Assembly: GCA_963931865.1 (NCBI GenBank)
Contig: OZ007511.1
Coordinates: forward strand, 12,560,081-12,624,080
DNA: 64,000 nucleotides
Source of the DNA: Axinella damicornis
Taxonomy: Eukaryota; Porifera; Demospongiae; Axinellida; Axinellidae
Direction of reading: 5' to 3'
In this document: one piece after another, positions 37,801-51,090 of the stretch
Layout: every line of letters starts with the position of its first letter
Numbering within the stretch: position 1 is the stretch's first letter
Position numbers and translations under genes: made by a program
The notes under the pieces: generated by a model
Database searches by the model: none
The model's input: the letters and a program-made list of their open reading frames with translations, nothing else
Told to the model about the DNA's origin: nothing

Positions 37801-40800
37801 TGCAGTACAGACTGCAAGCGACAAGAAGCTGAGCGTGGGACTGGGAATGAGGCTAGTTTACCCGAGCTTGTCTAATCCTGTTTATAGAGACTGTCCTATA
37901 TTCAGAGTGTCCCATCGTGTTTATTCCCTCTGTAGCGTGGCAACGTTCGGCAGACTCGCCAGGTTGCTTGCACCGTTACCACGACAAAGAGTGAGATCGT
38001 GTCCGAAATGTGAGTGACGCAATGTCAGTTGTGTATCTGTAGCCACTTTCCCACAGAAATGTTAAATATTCTGTCAGTCATGACTAAATATGGATGGACT
38101 AAATACAAAATTTTGAGGTGATAGGCATACATGTACATGCAGAATCATCACCTTGAATGGAGTGTGTGAAGAAATTTCACTTGATTTGAATGTATATATC
38201 TCTGCAGCAAACCCACACTGTGGCCACAGAGGATGACAATGAATGCCTACCCGAAGACAATATTTGTAAGTTTCATTCCATTGTATCCCTACATACAGAG
38301 TCTCCCAACTGTATGATAATGTACCTTGAAGATTTGCTGTACTGCAGTGCACAATGTGCTGACTTATCATGTACACTTCATATCATATTCTACTCAGAAT
38401 TCCATCACTCGGATGATGAACTTCCAACCACCCTCTCTTGTCCGTACAGTCACCTTTAACTTCATGGAGAGCCCTCAGAACGTTACCATGCTGAAAATCC
38501 TGATGGCCAGTGATGCTCAGCACAAGCATGTGAGCCTCCGTACAGCAAAACAATATATGCTGTTACTATAGCAACGGGCATCAACGGTACTACTGCCTAG
38601 TCGTATATTTGCCTGAAGAATACAAGCAGCTTCGCTCGCTTCACCTACCCAATTGCGTCCAATGTGAGTCCGGCGCTGGACAGCTCCTAGTGCACTTAAG
38701 GTTACGGGATACTCGTGCGCGCGCCGTCCGAAATGTATAGGGAAATGCATACTTAAGCTCGCTAACCAAAAATCTCGAGTACGAAGAGCGTGAGCAACTT
38801 CATTCTGGCGGTGGAGGTGCGCTGTCACAAGGTGCAGGGCATGACGGAAGCTTTTTTTGATAGCATAATCCTTGGCAAACTTATCTGCTGTCTCGCTCGA
38901 GAAAAGCGGTAAATGCGGCTTTTTGGTGAACTGAACTGCTCGTTTTTGCACGGCTATACAGCGTATCCGTAAAAGCTTCCGTCATGCCCTGCATCTTGTG
39001 ACAGCGCACCTCCACCGCCAGAATCAAGTTGCTCACTTTCTTCGTACTCGAGATTTTTGGTTAGCGAGCTTAAGTATGTATTTCCCTATACATTTCGCAC
39101 GGCGCGCGCACGAGTACCCCGTAACCTTAAGGTGTTGCATTAGCGTGTCACACAACAGTTCTCTCTTCAGGAGTCTTGCAAGCTCTAGCTCCTCCCTGCA
39201 TCTCCCGCGGGTCCGGTATAGCTCACTGCTCTGATGCAACAACAGCCTTGTGCAATAGCGTCTATTGCAAACGGCATTAGCACAAGATCGAGATCGAGGG
39301 GTGAATAAGTGCATAGGTCATGCACACCACCAGTCTAGTCCCGCCTACGAAACACGTACCCACATCCGTTACTCACAGACGGACACAAACACGCTTAAGA
39401 GTTTGATGTGGTGATAACTGCCTGCCTGGTGTAATTCACTAATGTTTGTTGTATTTCCGCCTCCAGTTTGCCATCGTGCAGTTGGTTGGGGCCCAGCAGG
39501 TGCAGTGTCCCGTCAAGGCACTCATACTCGTCTGGAACGACAAGCAGAAGCAGTTTACCGGACTCATTCACCTCGACCAGGTAGCCCAGTCATGATCTCA
39601 CAGTAGCTGCAGGCAGTCGACATGCGTTCACCTCGACCAGGCAGCCTTAGCCTCGTTCCCAGGCTCTCTCCTCAAACAACATTTTTTTAGAAGAGAGCCT
39701 GGGAACGAGGCTAGGGTAGCCTAGTCATGGTCTCACAGTAGCTGCAGGCGGTCTAGTTCAGCATGCTGCAGTGTGCAGTGGACGACAAGATGTTGTGGAG
39801 ATTATGATGACATTGTTGATGACCTGCTGGTACTCTCTGTAATCTCAGCAGTAATCTCCTGTTATCTTACTAGAGATCCAAGGGATTACTAGAGATTACA
39901 AGGGATTACTAGAGATTACCAGAATATAGAGGCAAAAGTGCACTTCAAAATGGCCTTCAATGATAGGCTTCAATGATAGGTGTGGCAAAACTCACTTCTC
40001 TAGTAGTGAGTGATTGCCTCCTAAAGATGACAAAATAGTTGTCTTAGCGATCACCAGAGGGGGATGGGTCCCATCGTTATGAGATGATACCTAAGTCAGA
40101 GTTGTCTTAGCGATCACCAGAGGGGGATGGGTCCCATCGTTATGAGATGATACCTAAGTCAATAAACACGTATAAATACACTGTACCTTTTTCTGGTCCT
40201 TTTTGCAACCGTGTTACTTTTTTTCTGCCCAACTGAGTTCTTTCTGGTTCTCTCATGTAGGATACGTTTGTGACGGTGGTCAAACAAGTCCTCATGCAAA
40301 GGAAGATTGCTATGGTAAAATCGACCTTCCATGATAGCATTGTGGGGGGGGGGGGGGGGGGGGGTGAGAGCACTGGTAGACTGAGAGTCTCTAGTGCTCA
40401 ACTCAGGCTCTGTCCTGGGTTCGAATCACACTAAAGCCCTTGGTTTTTCTGTTGAAAGGTGGTTCACCTAAAAATGAGCATGTCCTTGAAAACCAAGTTT
40501 GAGAAATGGTCTCTCAACGATGATGTCATACATGATGTTAATGGGGCCCATGGCCCAGGACCTGCATGAAACCTTCTGTATTGGAGATGCAGCATTCAAC
40601 TGAACTGCTGTCACTCACACCTCATGTACATGCCAGCTCCGTAGACAGTACATTTACCAGTCTACTCCCTTTGCTTGGTACCGTAGTCACTCAATATTAG
40701 ACGCAAGTACCTATATCTCCACAGGAGGAAATATGCACCTATAAGCGAGATACAGTTACTTTTAAATGACATTCATGGAATAGGAAGTGTGCTTCATTTC

Positions 40801-41639
40801 AAGCTTTTCCACTCCGTAAGATTGAAAATGGCAGAGTGTCTGGGAAAAAGACTTCAGCGCTTATTAGACTAGCTGAGATGAGAGTCGATCGAACCTGTGC
40901 CTAACAGTGAATATGTACCTATAAGTGAGCTGTGCCTAATAACAGGGCAAGTACAGTATGTCAAGTGAGGACCAGCCGTGTGCAGTGTATTCACTATGGT
41001 TGTCTTGCATTCCACGTGCAGCAGCAGAGTGGTGGTGTTGCGGGAGCCATGAATCCTTCTGGCATGTCAGTTGGACAGCCAAGCTCCATGGCGCCTGGGC
41101 AACAACAGGTGTGTGTATGTGTTTGATGTGTGTGATGTGTGTGATGTGGCAAGTGTTTGGTGTGTATGTGTGGTGTGTGTGTATGTGGATTCTGGTGTCT
41201 GTTGTGGGTGTGGGAGGGTATCTAGATGTGCTATTCGTCTGGTATCAGAGGAGGCAGGAGTGTCTGGTGTGTGTGGGAGGGAGGGGGAGGGAGTTGAGGG
41301 GGAGGAGGAGGGAGGGGGAGGGGAGAGTAGGGAGGGGGAGGAGGAGGGGAAGTGGGGGAGGGGCTGTAGTATCTCTGGTGTGTGTGGGGAGTCAGAAGCA
41401 CATGACACCGCTATTTGAAGTGACAGTGCCTCTGTCTTCTTGCATACAGATGAGCTTCCCTGCACACTCCCAGCCCATGGTAGTCCAGGCCACTGCCCAG
41501 GGTCTCCCAGCGTCCGCGGGGATGCAGGTAGCAGCTGGTGGCATGAACCCGATGGCTCCTCACGGAGGGGCTACCATGCAGCAAAACCCAGGGATGCAGC
41601 CCACTGTTCAACAACAACAACAGCAGCAGCAGCAGCAGC

Positions 41640-41680
<41 letters not shown>

Positions 41681-41747
41681 GGCCTTCCTCATCAACAATT
41701 GCCTACCCAAATGCAGCAGTCAATACAACAACAACAACTGCAGCAGC

Positions 41748-41781
<34 letters not shown>

Positions 41782-42735
41782 GCTCCAGCAGCAACAACAA
41801 CTGCAGCAGCAACAACAGCAGCAGAATGAGAAACAGGTGCAACTAGACAAGATTATCCTCTACCTGGATAGAGTTAATCCCCAGCAGCAAGAGGCTCTCT
41901 TTCAGAGGATCCATGCCAGCCCTGAGATGAGGCAGCAGTTGCTCTCAAAGGTGCAGAATCTGAGAATCATGAGACAGCAACACATGCAGCAACAGCAGAG
42001 TCAGCAGCACGCCGCATTCTCAAACCCTCCCGGAATGATGTCAACAGCCGGTTAGAAGATGGAGTTGTGTACATGTATTTAGAGATTATCGTACAGTAGT
42101 ACCCATGCTAACCTCGGGTCGCATGTATTCCACTTCAGCATTGTCGCACTGCCTTTGACAGCCTGCAGTTATGACCCTTGCTTGTTGAGGGTCCAGGTTT
42201 CAATATGAGCCATATAGTAATAGGACGGCAGCTCGGGAATACACTGAGAGTAGACTTAAAGGCAAACCTGTTTCTCTTTCTGCTAGGTCAGCAAAGCATG
42301 GGCCAGGCAAGGATGGGCCAACCAGGTATGGCCCAACCAGGAATGGGCCAACCAGGAATGGGCCCAGGAATGGGGCAATCAGGAATGGGCCAACCAGGAA
42401 TGGGCCAATCAGGAATGGGCCAATCGGGAATGGGCCAATCGGGAATGGGCCAATCAGGAATGGGCCAACCAGGAATGGGCCAACCAGGAATGGGCCAACC
42501 AGGAATGGGCCAACCAGGGATGAACCAGGCAGGGATGTCGATGGGACAGGCAGGCATGCCACCACACAGTCAACCCGGCACTGTCCCCGGCCACTCCCAG
42601 CTGCCCATGGGGATGCAGCAGATGCAGCAACCTCAGCCAGCATCCATGCAACCGGGACAGCAGATGATCAGGCAGCAGCAGCAGCAGCAGCAGGCAGGAG
42701 GAGGGGGTATTGATCCCAGACTGTACACCTGGTAG
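34198..42735 (+). CDS. MED25: MED25, Mediator complex subunit 25 (5' exons missing)
   Basis: Exons are 34198-34330, 34916-34981, 35110-35209, 35496-37222, 37491-37544, 37936-38009, 38208-38265, 38398-38529, 39467-39580, 40261-40314, 41022-41108, 41450-42050 and 42287-42735. All are GT-AG and in phase, giving 1,215 residues. The first three exons encode the end of the VWA domain (CVLVANLPSS, then LSVISPRNLPFFRDLFE), which docks to Mediator. A 575-codon Pro/Ser/Thr-rich exon follows. The ACID/PTOV activator-binding domain runs from IWKGIMEMAE through MNAYPKTIF, NFMESPQNVTMLKILM and LILVWNDKQKQFTGLIHLDQ to VVKQVLMQRK. The tail is poly-Gln and GMGQP/S repeats ending DPRLYTW. The product is longer than human MED25 (747 residues) because of low-complexity growth. 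The VWA start is lost at the gap. Confidence 0.93.
34597..34712. repeat. Foldback-family element in MED25 intron
   Basis: TAGACTCGTTCCCAG at the left, CCTGGAAACGAGGCTA at the right, with internal short palindromes (CCTTCTACATCTGATGTAGAAGG). Flanked by G-rich low complexity, so target duplication cannot be judged. Confidence 0.5.
34722..34838 (+). repeat. Poly-G tracts
   Basis: G runs at about 34722-34743 and 34809-34838. Other homopolymer G/C runs in the window lie at about 19765-19804, 30955-30975, 40347-40364, 47318-47335, 49640-49674, 53861-53890 and 59772-59796 (C). Several are inside introns of the genes described here. Confidence 0.85.
37330..37450 (-). repeat. tRNA-derived SINE-like fragment
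   Basis: On the - strand, AGCATCTGAC...GGAAGG followed by GGGTTCGAATCCCGGCC looks like a tRNA anticodon arm and T arm with a perfect B box. The acceptor stem does not pair, so it is not a functional tRNA. It lies in a MED25 intron. Confidence 0.5.
37762..37855. mobile_element. 94-bp foldback element, TAGCCTCG ends, MED25 intron
   Basis: Long hairpin: TAGCCTCGTTCCCAGTCCCA against TGGGACTGGGAATGAGGCTA, with an inner stem CGCTTGCAGT/ACTGCAAGCG. The flanks GTTTATCTG and GTTTACCCG match at 7 of 9 positions, fitting a decayed 9-bp target duplication. Confidence 0.7.
38696..39130. mobile_element. 435-bp MITE with ~157-bp inverted arms and TTAA ends, MED25 intron
   Basis: The arms (about 38700-38857 and 38971-39126) are well over 90% identical as inverted repeats, starting GGTTACGGGATACTCGTGCG. 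TTAA flanks both ends. This indicates piggyBac-type mobilisation. Frames through the arms (such as one reading VTAHLHRQN on both sides) are a by-product of the inversion, not a gene. Confidence 0.8.
39569..39764. repeat. Tandem duplication of an exon end and its donor in MED25, second copy split by a foldback
   Basis: The 12 last bases of exon 39467-39580 (CACCTCGACCAG) and the following intron start (GTAGCCCAGTCATG...GCTGCAGGCAGTC) recur at 39630-39764. In the repeat a 66-bp TAGCCTCG element (39648-39713) splits the copy, and the donor has decayed to GC. Confidence 0.7.
39648..39713. mobile_element. 66-bp foldback element, TAGCCTCG ends
   Basis: TAGCCTCGTTCCCAGGCTCT pairs with AGAGCCTGGGAACGAGGCTA around a short AT loop. 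The flanks GGCAGCCT and GGTAGCCT resemble a target duplication, but the site lies in a segmental repeat, so this is less certain. Confidence 0.65.
40041..40160. repeat. Tandem pair of a ~61-bp unit
   Basis: CTTAGCGATCACCAGAGGGG followed by TCCCATCGTTATGAGATG occurs twice in direct succession in a MED25 intron. Confidence 0.8.
40365..40445 (+). repeat. tRNA-derived SINE-like fragment (+)
   Basis: GAGAGCACTGGTAGACTGAGAG followed about 40 bases later by the B box GGGTTCGAATC. It resembles a degenerate tRNA head with no pairing acceptor stem. Confidence 0.4.
40681..40956. mobile_element. Diverged sibling of the 25623 TA-MITE, MED25 intron
   Basis: TA-flanked. It begins CCGTAGTCACTCAATATTAG and shares internal blocks with 25623-25913 (TATAAGCGAGAT, TTTTCCACTCCGTA.GAT.GAAAATGGC, TATAAGTGAGCTG.GCCTAATAAC). 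Older than the array insertion. Confidence 0.7.
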
Positions 42736-42840
42736 ACTGCACTATTCAATGTACACACACTATAGCTTATTACTGGCAACATTATAGGAAGCAAGTTTAT
42801 TTCTACACCGTGCACACTCTATACTTTGGCACAATAAGGT

Positions 42841-43119
42841 ATAACCTCATTCCCAGGCCACGTGCTCCTGCATGTATAACCTCATTCCCAGGCCACGTGC
42901 TCCTGCATGTATAACCTCATTCCCAGGCCACGTGTTCCTGCATGTATAACCTCATTCCCAGGCCACGTGCTCCTGCATGTATAACCTCATTCCCAGGCCA
43001 CGTGTTCCTGCATGTATAACCTCATTCCCAGGCCACGTGTTCCTGCATGTATAACCTCATTCCCAGGCCACGTGTTCCTGCATGTATAACCTCATTCCCA
43101 GGCCACGTGTTCCTGCATG
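42841..43119. repeat. 35-bp minisatellite built from the foldback terminus, 8 copies
   Basis: The unit ATAACCTCATTCCCAGGCCA + CGTGCTCCTGCATGT is repeated eight times with single-base variants (GTGCTCC/GTGTTCC). It ends in GCGAACAAGGCTAGG, the opposite foldback end. So one end of a hairpin element has been amplified in tandem. Confidence 0.88.
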
Positions 43120-43550
43120 GCGAACAAGGCTAGGTTGTGTATACATACGGCTGTGTACATGTACCACAACCTGAAATCGCCATTCTACAGAGCTTCATCG
43201 TACCCAGGCCTTGTCACACATTAGTGAAGTTTAATGTCCTTGAGCGAGCATAATTTTGAGCATTAAGCATTTGCACATACAGGGTAAGGGTATGGTCACT
43301 TCACATGTACACTTCTTGTTGCCTGTTACCACAGCATGCACGGCATGCACTTGCTGATGCTAGTCTTATTCCGAACTTGTTCTACAGTAACAGAACATTT
43401 CCTTCGGGTCTGTCTTGTGATATGCTGGCAGTTCTTGAAACCTTATTAAATTGCCACCAGCTGTGATTCACAAACATTCTTGACACATTGTATGCATGAG
43501 TTCTAACTAGCTGTTATGATCTCCATGTCACCTGTCACGCCACTAATGCA

Positions 43551-43619
43551 TAACCTTGTTCCCAAGACCCAACCCAGCTTTTATTCATGCATGCTGGATT
43601 GGGGCATGGGAATAAGCTA
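43551..43619. mobile_element. 69-bp foldback-family element
   Basis: TAACCTTGTTCCCA...CATGGGAATAAGCTA with an inner AACCCAGC/GCTGGATT-type stem. The flanks ACTAATGCA and GCCAATGCA match 7 of 9, consistent with a decayed 9-bp duplication. Confidence 0.5.
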
Positions 43620-43652
43620 GCCAATGCAATATTGTAACTGCATGGGATTATT

Positions 43653-44231
43653 GCACTCAAGCAGGTCTCCTATAGCTGTTTTAGAGACCTGCGGGGATGC
43701 ATGTAGGCCTTGGCGGATTTTGCTCGAACTTTTACCTATTTTTCTTTTCTTTTTTTCTTGTTATTAACCTGTTTTTCTTTTTCATTCACCTATTTTTCTC
43801 AATTGTGCTGGCATTGGTTCACATCATATATACATGTACATTCAATACACGCTCATTGACACTTGATAACTGATTCTGAGTGACACTGTGTCACTGTGAC
43901 AGTGAGTGTTCGACAAAATTGATAAGGAGTTAGTTTTTTAAAGAAAGACCATAATTATCACTAATACGGAATCTAACCTGTACCTGACAGTGTTTGTTTT
44001 TTCACAAAATTTATATTGTACCTACTTTTCTCATCAGAGTCAGAAAGTTCGCATAAGTTTCCCAGCATAATTCACTATGCTCTGAAGCACCTATTTTTCC
44101 CAAAATTATGCTAGCAAAATCCACCAAGGCCTAGATGCATGCTAGCTACCTATAATCACCGAGGGCGATCCCCGCGAACCCCGTGCATCCCGAAGCTCTC
44201 TATAGACACCTAAGAGACCTGCTTGAGTGCA
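43653..44231. mobile_element. ~580-bp MITE with TGCACTCAAGCAGGTCTC ends
   Basis: TGCACTCAAGCAGGTCTC at the left is mirrored by GAGACCTGCTTGAGTGCA at the right. Sub-terminal blocks are also inverted (GGCCTTGGCGGATTTTGCT against AGCAAAATCCACCAAGGCC). No coding interior. Target duplication not resolved. Confidence 0.7.
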
Positions 44232-44710
44232 GTAGCCGGCTTAGACTATGGGTTATATCTTTCAGTTTCTCTGTTACAGTAAGAAATACAAATTCTTGAC
44301 GAGGTGTACATGTCTAAAGACCTCATTATGTTCAAATTTGGTACAAAAGAATGACCTATATATTATGTGGCTTACTATGTATTACCATAATACTAGTATA
44401 ATTATGTTAATTATGTGGGTTACGTGATTGTATTATAAGTCATGCATTGTTTGGGCAGCTGTTTTGTAGTGAACTCAAGAACAATGAAGCTGGATGACGA
44501 AAAGGACTGAATACAGCCTTCTTTTGACGATGAAAGGAGGTTTGCTAAATCAAATTATTGCTGGATGGGTAGGGAGAGTTGGCATGCCATCAAAAAGCTT
44601 TTAAACCTACCATTCCTGATTCTCAAGGTCAGGTATCCAGCAATAAAAAATAAGTTAATGGTTTCTTTTGTTACGGGGTGGTTATAGTAATGAATTCAAA
44701 TGCATGCACA
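44232..44710. other. Spacer; nothing recognised
   Basis: AT-rich unique sequence downstream of the BPHL-like gene. No features supported. Confidence 0.4.
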
Positions 44711-45580
44711 CTACTCTTTCAAAAAGTTGTCTACTGCAGAGTTGAAGCCCGGGCAACTTTGGAGATCGTGCCTACCATCAGCAAACGTGTGCAACTGACT
44801 ACCAGCAATGTGAGCTTTCATATATTCTGCGTGAGATGACAGGCTAAACTTATCCCTCTCACCATGAAGGATGAGAGTTGGACAAGTCACTTTGGTCATC
44901 TCCTTGGTGCACACATCTCCACCCGTCCAGGCATACGTGGCTCTCACTGAATCTGTAAACTTTTGCCAGAGCGGAAAAAGATTTGGCTCTCCGTATATTG
45001 CTTCAAAAGCTTCACGGAATCGGGGGTTCCACCTTCTCAGATCCTCTAGTTCCTCAGTTAACTTCACATCAGCTTTGGTGAGGTACGTCCTGCTTCCCCA
45101 GATGACCAGATTTCTAATGGCATCCGGAAACTGAGCAGCGAGGCAAATAGCTGTGATCCCTCCATCACACCACCCTAACACTGAAAACTGTTGGTATCCC
45201 AGTGTCTTCATCAAGCGATAAGCATCATCAGCATCTGCCTTCAAGTGGTGTTCTGGAATCATTTGATACTCACGATCTGGTGGTCGGGAGTTACCATAGC
45301 CTCTTGGGTCGTAGGCCACTATAGTATACCCTCTACCTTCTCTGCCAAAATACTCCAACTGCGATGAAAAAGTCCATTGACACGGTGCCAGAGCTCCAGG
45401 AATACAAAGGATTGGATGGGGACCTCTTCCATTCTGTGTGGAATGAAGCTCAATTCCATTTACCAGATGTTTTTGCTGGATGGTAGTGGGGCAGTTGCTG
45501 ACAATTCCAGAGTCATCATCGGTGGTGCTGCTGCTGCCATAGCCCACTGTAGTCATAACTGTGTTGTCTGTCACTTCCAT
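44711..45580 (-). CDS. BPHL-like (valacyclovir hydrolase-like) alpha/beta hydrolase with Cys nucleophile, intronless
   Basis: A single open frame of 289 residues. After about 35 variable residues it follows BPHL through the fold: NGIELH strand, oxyanion region CIPGAL, VAYDPRGYGNSRPPDREY, nucleophile elbow LGWCDGG (residues 135-141), WGSRTYLT, acid in HGERD (Asp243) and base in GRHDL (His271). BPHL-type enzymes hydrolyse amino-acid esters of small molecules. Here the elbow residue is Cys138 (codon TGT at 45167-45169) instead of the Ser usual in BPHL (GWSDGG). Cys nucleophiles occur in dienelactone hydrolases of the same fold. The gene has no introns, unlike most of its neighbours. It carries no obvious mitochondrial leader. 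Confidence 0.88.
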   Translation of the reverse strand: MEVTDNTVMTTVGYGSSSTTDDDSGIVSNCPTTIQQKHLVNGIELHSTQNGRGPHPILCIPGALAPCQWTFSSQLEYFGREGRGYTIVAYDPRGYGNSRPPDREYQMIPEHHLKADADDAYRLMKTLGYQQFSVLGWCDGGITAICLAAQFPDAIRNLVIWGSRTYLTKADVKLTEELEDLRRWNPRFREAFEAIYGEPNLFPLWQKFTDSVRATYAWTGGDVCTKEMTKVTCPTLILHGERDKFSLSSHAEYMKAHIAGSQLHTFADGRHDLQSCPGFNSAVDNFLKE

Positions 45581-46221
45581 GATTTGGCTACAAAATCAGC
45601 TATGGTATATGTAATAATCTCGGCCAAATGTTTTATTGCAGGAGAGCGAATCATTCAGGTACAGGCACTTAAATACAGAGAGGAACACCATACACAACGA
45701 CCAAGGAATGCATTGTCCTACTGCACAACCACTAGTCCAATTACTACAGTATAATTATTACATAGCTAGCTAGCAGTCACTGAGTTTGGGCATGTAGCTT
45801 TCTACTCTAATGATCACTGTCAACGTTGGGCCTGAGCAAATTAAAAGCTGACCACTGTTGATTGGTCTTAAATTGTCCTTTTCCTGTTTGGAGAGCATGG
45901 TTATTGCCGAGCGCATTAGCATATCTGAATGGGGGATCTATTTCTCACTATATACGTATGTACGTACGTACGTGGTACGTACGTACCGGAATATGTCTTA
46001 TTTTTTTAACTTTCCTGTTCCTATTTTTGGCCATTTGTTGTTGGCCATTTGTAAACTTTCACTCATTATTTTTACAAAAAAAAACAAAAAAAAAGAATAT
46101 GTCACGCTCAGGAATGTTGATAGGAATGTTGTGGGTTTCCTGCCGGCCAGTTGAGTTTTATTTGCTGCGAGGGCTTGACGTTGCGAGAACTACAACCTTG
46201 AGAAACAGATCAGTGGACGAG
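45581..46221. other. Spacer upstream of the BPHL-like gene
   Basis: Contains a (GTAC)n palindrome at about 45955-45986 and an A-rich stretch at 46075-46095. I see no gene. Confidence 0.4.
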
Positions 46222-46438
46222 CGCGCGGTGCTCCAGGGCTTGCAGAGTTGGAGCAGCTACATACGGAGTCAAACAGTCAGCGCAGTCGACATCTGTTATA
46301 CCGCAACTCCACAATAGTCTCGCATAGCCAGAGGCTAAGGTACAAGCGAGCGGGGCCTTCAGGGCTTGCAGAGCTAGAGCAGCTACATGTGGAGTCGAAC
46401 AGTGAGTGTAATCGACATGTTTATCTCAGCTCCACACT
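46222..46438. repeat. Diverged ~90-bp tandem pair (130-bp spacing)
   Basis: CAGGGCTTGCAGAG...GAGCAGCTACAT..GGAGTC.AACAGT occurs at 46232 and 46362 with similar flanks. About 80% alike. Function unknown. Confidence 0.6.
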
Positions 46439-46734
46439 CGCAAATTCACTCTTAGCTATATATCATAGGGGCAAAAAAATTTTCCCCAAAAATTCTAGGA
46501 GATTTAGTGATGGCCTGTCACGCTATTGCGTTCTCTGATACTCATAAGCACGTGGCCAGGCTGCGCATGCGGCCGCGGCGTGCGCGCGAGGCAATTATGC
46601 GGATACGTATTCCTAGTATAACCCTGCACTTAGAGTGCTGTAGTGCATGGCTTTTCTAGTTTGTTGCTGATGTGACAACATCCATTCCAGACTAGCTAGT
46701 GTGTGTGCACACACAATTAATCTTCAAGGATGCG

Positions 46735-47215
46735 GTGCATGGCCAGGCATGCAGCTTGAGGGTGTATAGGTCATGGCGATGTACTAGCATGATCTGGCAA
46801 AACTTTTAACCAATTGGAGCTCGGACATGCAGATTGAATTCTACTTGGGGGTGTAATATTAGGCCATGGCGATGTACTAGCATGATTAACCAATTGGAGC
46901 TCGGACATGCAGATTGAATTCTACTTGGGGGTGTAATATTAGGCCATGGCGATGTACTAGCATGATTAACCAATTGGAGCTCGGACATGCAGATTGAATT
47001 CTACTTGGGGGTGTGATATTAGGCCATGGCGATTGTAATAGCATGATCTGGCAAAAACTTAAACCAATAAGGAGCTCGAGCATGCAAATTGAATTCTACT
47101 TGAGGGTGTATAGCCCATGGCAATGTCCTAGCATGATATGGCAAAAATTTAAACCAAGGCACATGCAGATTGAAGTCTACTTGAGGGTATGACCTGGCAA
47201 GGCTATACAGATTGA
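46735..47215. repeat. 80-bp satellite-like array, ~5-6 units
   Basis: The unit contains AACCAATTGGAGCTCGGACA, GCAGATTGAATTCTACTTGG and GGCCATGGCGATGTACTAGC. The units at 46805, 46885 and 46965 are nearly identical, with more diverged units on each side. Confidence 0.85.
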
Positions 47216-47439
47216 GCACTAGCTAGCTGCAGTGCACACAAATAACTATTAATTACGTCATGGATTCACTGACTGAAATTAAAGTCTAATACACTAGCTT
47301 GCTTGTTCTTTTTTTTTGGGGGGGGGGGGGGGGGGATTTTCTATACACCGTCACTATTGTACACATGTATCTGGTCCGTGCATGCAGTAATTTCAGACAA
47401 TAATTATTCCACCCCAAAAATTGTTAATTTATGTATTGC

Positions 47440-47510
47440 ATAGGATTCGAACACACGCACCATGCATGCAGAACACGATCACTATGGTAAACAAGGTCCT
47501 CATTAACATA
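47440..47510 (-). repeat. tRNA-derived SINE-like fragment
   Basis: On the - strand, GTGTTCGAATCC lies downstream of a tRNA-like TTACCATAGTGATCGTGTTC. Weak A-box region. Degenerate. Confidence 0.35.
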
Positions 47511-47690
47511 CAAAGTTCTTGGGAATATTAGTCAGTTACAATAATAACTACCGTCCAATTACAATTACTTCTGAAAATGTATTAATTTCAAATCACCATA
47601 ACAACATCACTGCAGGCCAGGGCCAGGCAGTGGGAGTAAGTCAATATCATTATATCACATGGTCATAGAACAGCACACTGTGTCACCTGG

Positions 47691-50950
<3,260 letters not shown>

Positions 50951-50974
<24 letters not shown>

Positions 50975-51090
50975 GCGCAGTTACGTAGCTGAAATGTATC
51001 ACGTGAGGCTCCACGATCGATCGCGAGCTGAGCTGAGCTGAGCATCAGTGAGATCGAGAACTACTACAACTAGAAGCTGCGCCAGTAGAA
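50951..51090. promoter_or_regulatory. Divergent RECQL/FNBP4 promoter
   Basis: Only about 140 bp separate the preferred RECQL start from the FNBP4 start. The interval contains GCGCATGCGCAG (50970-50981), a close match to the NRF1 consensus, and ATCACGTGAGG (about 50999), a CACGTG E-box. There is no TATA box. A shared TATA-less bidirectional promoter is inferred. Confidence 0.7.

Noticed and set aside
38517..39314. 144-codon and neighbouring frames with matching peptides on both strands
   Set aside because: They lie in the inverted arms of a TTAA MITE, so the matching peptides reflect the inversion, not a gene.
42841..43119. CRISPR-like array of regular repeats
   Set aside because: The units are contiguous with no unique spacers, in an animal intergenic region; it is a minisatellite.
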